DNA from: Betaproteobacteria bacterium
GTDB lineage: Bacteria > Pseudomonadota > Gammaproteobacteria > Burkholderiales > Thiobacillaceae
DNA: 8,900 nucleotides
Direction of reading: 5' to 3'
Assembly (NCBI GenBank): GCA_020049245.1
Contig: JAIFLB010000127.1
Span: forward strand, 1 to 8,900
Positions 6,277-8,900 of the stretch are shown piece by piece (within the stretch, counting starts at the first letter, position 1; each line of letters starts with the position of its first letter). The notes under the pieces are model-generated. The model saw only the letters and a list, made by a program, of their open reading frames with translations. It was not told the origin of the DNA and made no database searches. Position numbers and translations under genes: made by a program.

Positions 6277-6398
6277 CGCTTTGCGCCTGACGTTGGGTCG
6301 GGCCAGCGAAATCCACACATCCGCACCAGTTAAGGTGCCTCGCACGGACTTGCGGGGTTCTCGGCGGATGGCGGCTTAACCTTAACCAAGGAGTTGTT
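6277..6398 (+). ncRNA. Structured 5' leader of rpsB (S2 leader, t44-like)
   Basis: This leader of about 120 bases is full of pairing segments. Hairpin A is GCCTGAC/GTCGGGC (6285-6291 with 6297-6303, one G-U). An outer stem CATCCGC/GCGGATG (6318-6324 with 6364-6370) encloses hairpin B GCACC/GGTGC (6323-6327 with 6334-6338) and hairpin C CCTCGCA/TGCGGGG (6338-6344 with 6351-6357). A and C do not compete; B shares two bases with the outer stem and one with C. GTTAAGG in hairpin B (6329-6335) is complementary to CCTTAAC (6380-6386), one base before the ribosome binding site AAGGAG, so a pseudoknot or switch is possible. In gammaproteobacteria the rpsB leader (Rfam t44) mediates repression by ribosomal protein S2. 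Position and architecture suggest an equivalent here, but I could not compare it with the family model. Confidence 0.6.
6388..6393 (+). promoter_or_regulatory. Ribosome binding site of rpsB
   Basis: AAGGAG, five bases before the ATG at 6399, is a near-perfect Shine-Dalgarno site. It begins one base after the CCTTAAC segment (6380-6386) that can pair with the leader hairpin loop, so folding there could affect access to it. Confidence 0.85.
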
Positions 6399-7148
6399 AT
6401 GTCCGTAACCATGCGTCAAATGCTTGAGGCCGGTGTTCACTTCGGCCACCAAACCCGTTACTGGAACCCGAAGATGGCACCGTACATCTTTGGTCACCGC
6501 AACAAGATTCACATCCTGAATCTGGAAAAAACCCTGCCGTTGTTCAACGAAGCCGCCACCTTCGCGCGTCGTTTGTCTTCCAACAAGGGTTCCGTGCTGT
6601 TTGTCGGCACCAAGCGCCAGGCGCGCGAAATCATGGCTGAAGAAGCGGCCCGTTGCGGCATGCCGTGGATTTCGCATCGCTGGTTGGGTGGCATGCTGAC
6701 CAACTTCAAGACCGTCAAGCAGTCGGTCAAGCGGATGAAGGACATCGAAGCGCAACTGGCCGAGCCGGGCGCAATTTCGAAGAAAGAAATCCTGCGTGTG
6801 CAACGCGAATTCGACAAGCTGATGCAAAGCCTGGGCGGCATTCGCGAGATGGAGCGTTTGCCTGATGCGCTGTTCGTGGTTGACGTCGGCTATCAGAAGA
6901 TCGCCATTACCGAAGCCAACAAGCTGGGTATCCCGGTGATCGGCATCGTTGACTCGAACAACTCCCCGCTGGGTGTGGATTACGTGATTCCCGGTAACGA
7001 CGATTCGAACCGCGCCATCCGCTTGTATGCGCGTGGCCTGGCGGATGCCATTCTGGAAGGCAAGACCATGGTGATCGAAGAAATGGTCGCGGCGGTTCAG
7101 GATGAATACGTCGAAGTCGACGAATCCAACGAAGCCAGCGCCGGTTGA
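6399..7148 (+). CDS. rpsB: 30S ribosomal protein S2
   Basis: A 249-residue small-subunit protein that binds late in 30S assembly between head and body and is needed for S1 to attach. The N-terminus is classic S2: MRQMLEAGVHFGHQTR (5-20) with WNPKMAPYIFG (22-32). It is followed by GSVLFVGTKRQA (64-75), RWLGGMLTNFKTVKQS (94-109) in the coiled-coil arm region, PDALFVVDVGYQKIAITEA (155-173) and IPVIGIVDSNNSP with DYVIPGNDDSNRAI (178-207). The acidic tail ends ESNEASAG. The length is that of the family and the start has a strong ribosome binding site. It leads the rpsB-tsf-pyrH-frr cluster. Expression is probably autoregulated through the folded leader, and the hairpins downstream may set the ratio of S2 to EF-Ts. 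Confidence 0.98.
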   Translation: MSVTMRQMLEAGVHFGHQTRYWNPKMAPYIFGHRNKIHILNLEKTLPLFNEAATFARRLSSNKGSVLFVGTKRQAREIMAEEAARCGMPWISHRWLGGMLTNFKTVKQSVKRMKDIEAQLAEPGAISKKEILRVQREFDKLMQSLGGIREMERLPDALFVVDVGYQKIAITEANKLGIPVIGIVDSNNSPLGVDYVIPGNDDSNRAIRLYARGLADAILEGKTMVIEEMVAAVQDEYVEVDESNEASAG

Positions 7149-7156
7149 TTTACCAG

Positions 7157-7177
7157 GCGGGCCTTATTCATGCCCGC
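7157..7177 (+). other. First hairpin after rpsB
   Basis: GCGGGC (7157-7162) and GCCCGC (7172-7177) pair perfectly around a nine-base loop. No T-tract follows, so it is not a terminator alone. It starts eight bases after the rpsB stop and precedes the terminator-like hairpin, and could stabilise the rpsB 3' end. Confidence 0.55.
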
Positions 7178-7192
7178 TAGACAGAATTCATG

Positions 7193-7218
7193 ACGCCCCG
7201 CTAACCGGGGCGTTTTTT
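7193..7218 (+). terminator. Intrinsic terminator between rpsB and tsf
   Basis: CGCCCCG (7194-7200) and CGGGGCG (7206-7212) form a perfect GC stem with the five-base loop CTAAC, extended by an A-T pair at 7193/7213, and TTTTTT follows directly (7213-7218). This is a textbook Rho-independent terminator. It lies inside an otherwise conserved operon with only 27 bases before tsf, so it most likely acts as a partial terminator that lowers tsf transcription relative to rpsB. Confidence 0.88.
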
Positions 7219-7245
7219 CGATAAAGAACTGTTCAGGAGAAAGTT

Positions 7246-8118
7246 ATGGCGGAAATCACCGCATCCATGGTTAAAGAGCTGCGCGAGCGCACCGACGCCC
7301 CCATGATGGATTGCAAGAAAGCACTGACCGAAGCGGTTGGCGATATGCAGAAAGCGGAAGAAATTCTGCGCGTGCGTTTCGGCAACAAGGCTGCCAAGAG
7401 CGCGGGCCGCATTGCCGCTGAAGGCGTCGTGGCGATCAACATCAGTGCAGACGGAAAGACCGCCGCGATGGTGGAAGTGAACTGCGAAACCGACTTTGTC
7501 GCGAAGAACGACGACTTCCTGGCACTTTCCAAGGCGTTGGCGCAAATGGTCATCGACCACAATCCGGCCGATGTCGCCGCCCTCTCCGCTTTGCCTTACG
7601 CCGGCAAGACGGTTGAAGAGTTCCGTACCGAGATGGTCGGCAAGATCGGTGAGAACATGTCGGTTCGTCGGTTTGTGCGTCTGAACGGCCAGGGCAAGTT
7701 CGCCAGTTACATCCACGGCAGCAAGATTGGCGTGCTGGTCGACGTCGCTGGTGATGAGGCAATTGCCAAGGACATCGCCATGCATATCGCCGCTTCGAAG
7801 CCGAAGTCGCTGGATGCTTCCGGTGTCTCGCAAGATCTGATCGACACCGAGCGTCGCGTCGCCATCGAAAAGGCAAAGGAAGCCGGCAAGCCGGAAGCCA
7901 TGCTGGAAAAAATCGCCGATGGCACCGTGCAGAAATTCCTCAAGGATGTCACCTTGCTGTCACAGCCGTTCGTCAAGGATGACAAGCAGACCGTCGAGCA
8001 GGTTCTCAAGTCGAAGAACTCGCAATGTCATGGCTTCACCATGTTCATCGTCGGCGAAGGTATCGAGAAGAAAGTGACTGACTTCGCGGCTGAAGTCGCC
8101 GCTGCTGCCAAGGTCTGA
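7246..8118 (+). CDS. tsf: Translation elongation factor Ts
   Basis: A 290-residue guanine nucleotide exchange factor that releases GDP from EF-Tu in the cytoplasm. The N-terminal UBA-like helices contain RTDAPMMDCKKAL (15-27). The core carries EVNCETDFVAKNDDF (77-91), where Asp83 and Phe84 correspond to the residues that disturb the EF-Tu magnesium site. Next come VGKIGENMSVRRFVRL (131-146), the second core subdomain with YIHGSKIGVLVD (155-166), and the coiled-coil and C-terminal module with LLSQPFVKDDKQTV (237-250). The sequence resembles betaproteobacterial EF-Ts, for example NPADVAALSALP (106-117). The stretch SKNSQCHGFTMF (256-267) looks less typical to me but is in frame. AGGAGA sits five bases before the ATG. 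I see no separate promoter after the terminator, so tsf seems to depend on read-through from rpsB. Confidence 0.98.
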   Translation: MAEITASMVKELRERTDAPMMDCKKALTEAVGDMQKAEEILRVRFGNKAAKSAGRIAAEGVVAINISADGKTAAMVEVNCETDFVAKNDDFLALSKALAQMVIDHNPADVAALSALPYAGKTVEEFRTEMVGKIGENMSVRRFVRLNGQGKFASYIHGSKIGVLVDVAGDEAIAKDIAMHIAASKPKSLDASGVSQDLIDTERRVAIEKAKEAGKPEAMLEKIADGTVQKFLKDVTLLSQPFVKDDKQTVEQVLKSKNSQCHGFTMFIVGEGIEKKVTDFAAEVAAAAKV

Positions 8119-8123
8119 ACTCA

Positions 8124-8846
8124 ATGCCCCCAATGGTCTCTCCGTGCAAGCGCATTCTGTTGAAGCTTTCCGGCGAAGCGCTGATGGGGCCGGATGCGTT
8201 TGGCTACCACGCCGACACCATGGCCAGCATGGTTGCCCAGATCAAGGAAGTAGTTGATCTCGGCGTCCAGGTCGGCATCGTGGTCGGTGGCGGCAACCTG
8301 TTTCGTGGCGCCACCGGCGCCCTTTCCGGCATGAATCGCGCCACTGCAGACAGCATGGGCATGCTGGCGACGGTAATGAACGCGCTGGCATTGAAAGATG
8401 GATTGGTCGCTGCGGGTGTCGATGCACGGGTGCAAACTGCGGTCACCATCGGCCATGTCGGCGAGCCGTTCGAGCGGGACAGTGCGGTTCGCCACCTTGA
8501 GGCTGGCCGCGTGGTCATTTTTGGTGGTGGCACGGGAAACCCCTTTTTCACCACCGATACAGCTTCCGCGCTGCGCGGTGCTGAAATTGGCGCCGACCTG
8601 ATGCTGAAGGCAACTAAAGTGGATGGTGTTTACACCGCCGATCCGAAGAAAGACCCGACCGCGACCCGCTACGAACAGCTTGGCTTTGACGAAGCCATCG
8701 CGAAGAATCTGGGCGTGCTCGATACCGCCGCCTTCGCCCTGTGTCGGGAACAGAAACTGCCGCTTTGCGTGTTCAGCATCTTCAAGCCGGGTGCGTTGCG
8801 GCGCGTGGTACTTGGCGAGCCGGAAGGCACCCGGGTCGTACTTTAA
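8124..8846 (+). CDS. pyrH: UMP kinase
   Basis: A 240-residue cytoplasmic enzyme that phosphorylates UMP to UDP with ATP, the entry step from pyrimidine synthesis into RNA and DNA precursors; the bacterial form is a hexamer of the amino-acid kinase fold, usually activated by GTP and inhibited by UTP. Motifs are KRILLKLSGEAL (9-20), VVGGGNLFRG (53-62), MNRATADSMGMLATVMNALA (70-89), GGTGNPFFTTD (135-145), LKATKVDGVYTADPKKDP (161-178) and the ending KPGALRRVVLGEPEGT. Length matches the family. ATG at 8124, five bases after the tsf stop, is used; an in-frame ATG at 8133 would also keep the whole fold, and neither start has a strong ribosome binding site (AAGG at 8110-8113 is the best). Tight spacing suggests coupling to tsf. 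The rpsB-tsf-pyrH-frr order is widely conserved. Confidence 0.97.
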   Translation: MPPMVSPCKRILLKLSGEALMGPDAFGYHADTMASMVAQIKEVVDLGVQVGIVVGGGNLFRGATGALSGMNRATADSMGMLATVMNALALKDGLVAAGVDARVQTAVTIGHVGEPFERDSAVRHLEAGRVVIFGGGTGNPFFTTDTASALRGAEIGADLMLKATKVDGVYTADPKKDPTATRYEQLGFDEAIAKNLGVLDTAAFALCREQKLPLCVFSIFKPGALRRVVLGEPEGTRVVL

Positions 8847-8847
8847 T

Positions 8848-8852
8848 GAGGA
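8848..8852 (+). promoter_or_regulatory. Ribosome binding site of frr
   Basis: GAGGA begins two bases after the pyrH stop and ends seven bases before the ATG at 8860. It decides the start of the partial frr gene at the window edge. Confidence 0.75.
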
Positions 8853-8859
8853 ATGAAGC

Positions 8860-8900
8860 ATGATTGCCGAGATCAAGAAAGCCGCTGAAGAAAAGATGAG
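8860..8900 (+). CDS. frr: Ribosome recycling factor, N-terminal fragment (runs off window)
   Basis: Thirteen full codons are visible, reading MIAEIKKAAEEKM. This agrees with the first helix of ribosome recycling factor (E. coli begins MISDIRKDAEVRM). The protein works with EF-G to split the post-termination ribosome. The start is 13 bases after the pyrH stop, with GAGGA seven bases upstream, and frr is the expected next gene after pyrH. The fragment alone would not be conclusive, but sequence and gene order together make the call strong. Confidence 0.88.
   Translation, partial: MIAEIKKAAEEKM

Noticed and set aside
6368..6379. Tiny upstream open frame ATG GCG GCT TAA in the rpsB leader
   Set aside because: It has no Shine-Dalgarno site and its ATG is part of the GCGGATG stem arm, so translation is unlikely.
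7149..7245. Separate tsf promoter
   Set aside because: I looked for -35/-10 pairs; the only -10-like hexamers (such as CAGAAT at 7182) have no -35 at acceptable spacing.
8121..8876. 251-codon minus-strand open frame opposite pyrH
   Set aside because: It covers pyrH almost exactly, and pyrH carries all UMP kinase motifs. The antisense product resembles nothing I know.

Overview
This window looks like an ordinary, conserved chromosomal region of a proteobacterium, most likely a betaproteobacterium. The clues are the EF-Ts, S2 and FtsK sequences (FtsK is about 763 residues, without the long linker of E. coli), an H-NS-type N-terminus of the betaproteobacterial kind, and the order trxB / ftsK-lolA-rarA. 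The lineage is my inference from remembered family patterns. I see no tRNA, rRNA, CRISPR array, insertion sequence, phage gene or clear sign of recent transfer.

Left part (1-1741, minus strand): the 5' end of an H-NS-family gene at the window edge, an Smr-domain gene, and trxB (thioredoxin reductase). trxB and the Smr gene are 17 bases apart and probably co-transcribed. An AT-rich spacer with a 9-bp inverted repeat separates the Smr gene from the H-NS-like gene.

Middle (1742-6203): a divergent intergenic region holds a candidate trxB promoter and a candidate ftsK promoter. It is followed by ftsK, lolA and rarA on the plus strand, joined by two 11-base overlaps. FtsK pumps chromosomal DNA at the division septum, LolA carries lipoproteins across the periplasm, and RarA is a AAA+ factor at stalled replication forks.

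Right part (6204-8900, plus strand): a strong promoter and a folded 5' leader precede rpsB (ribosomal protein S2), followed by tsf (EF-Ts), pyrH (UMP kinase) and the start of frr (ribosome recycling factor). This is the widely conserved translation cluster rpsB-tsf-pyrH-frr. Two tandem hairpins, the second a textbook intrinsic terminator, lie between rpsB and tsf.

I found no undescribed multi-gene system. The most interesting signals are in RNA and regulation: the folded rpsB leader with a possible pseudoknot ending just before the ribosome binding site, a possible leaderless ftsK transcript, the terminator inside the rpsB-tsf operon, and inverted repeats in the two AT-rich intergenic regions.
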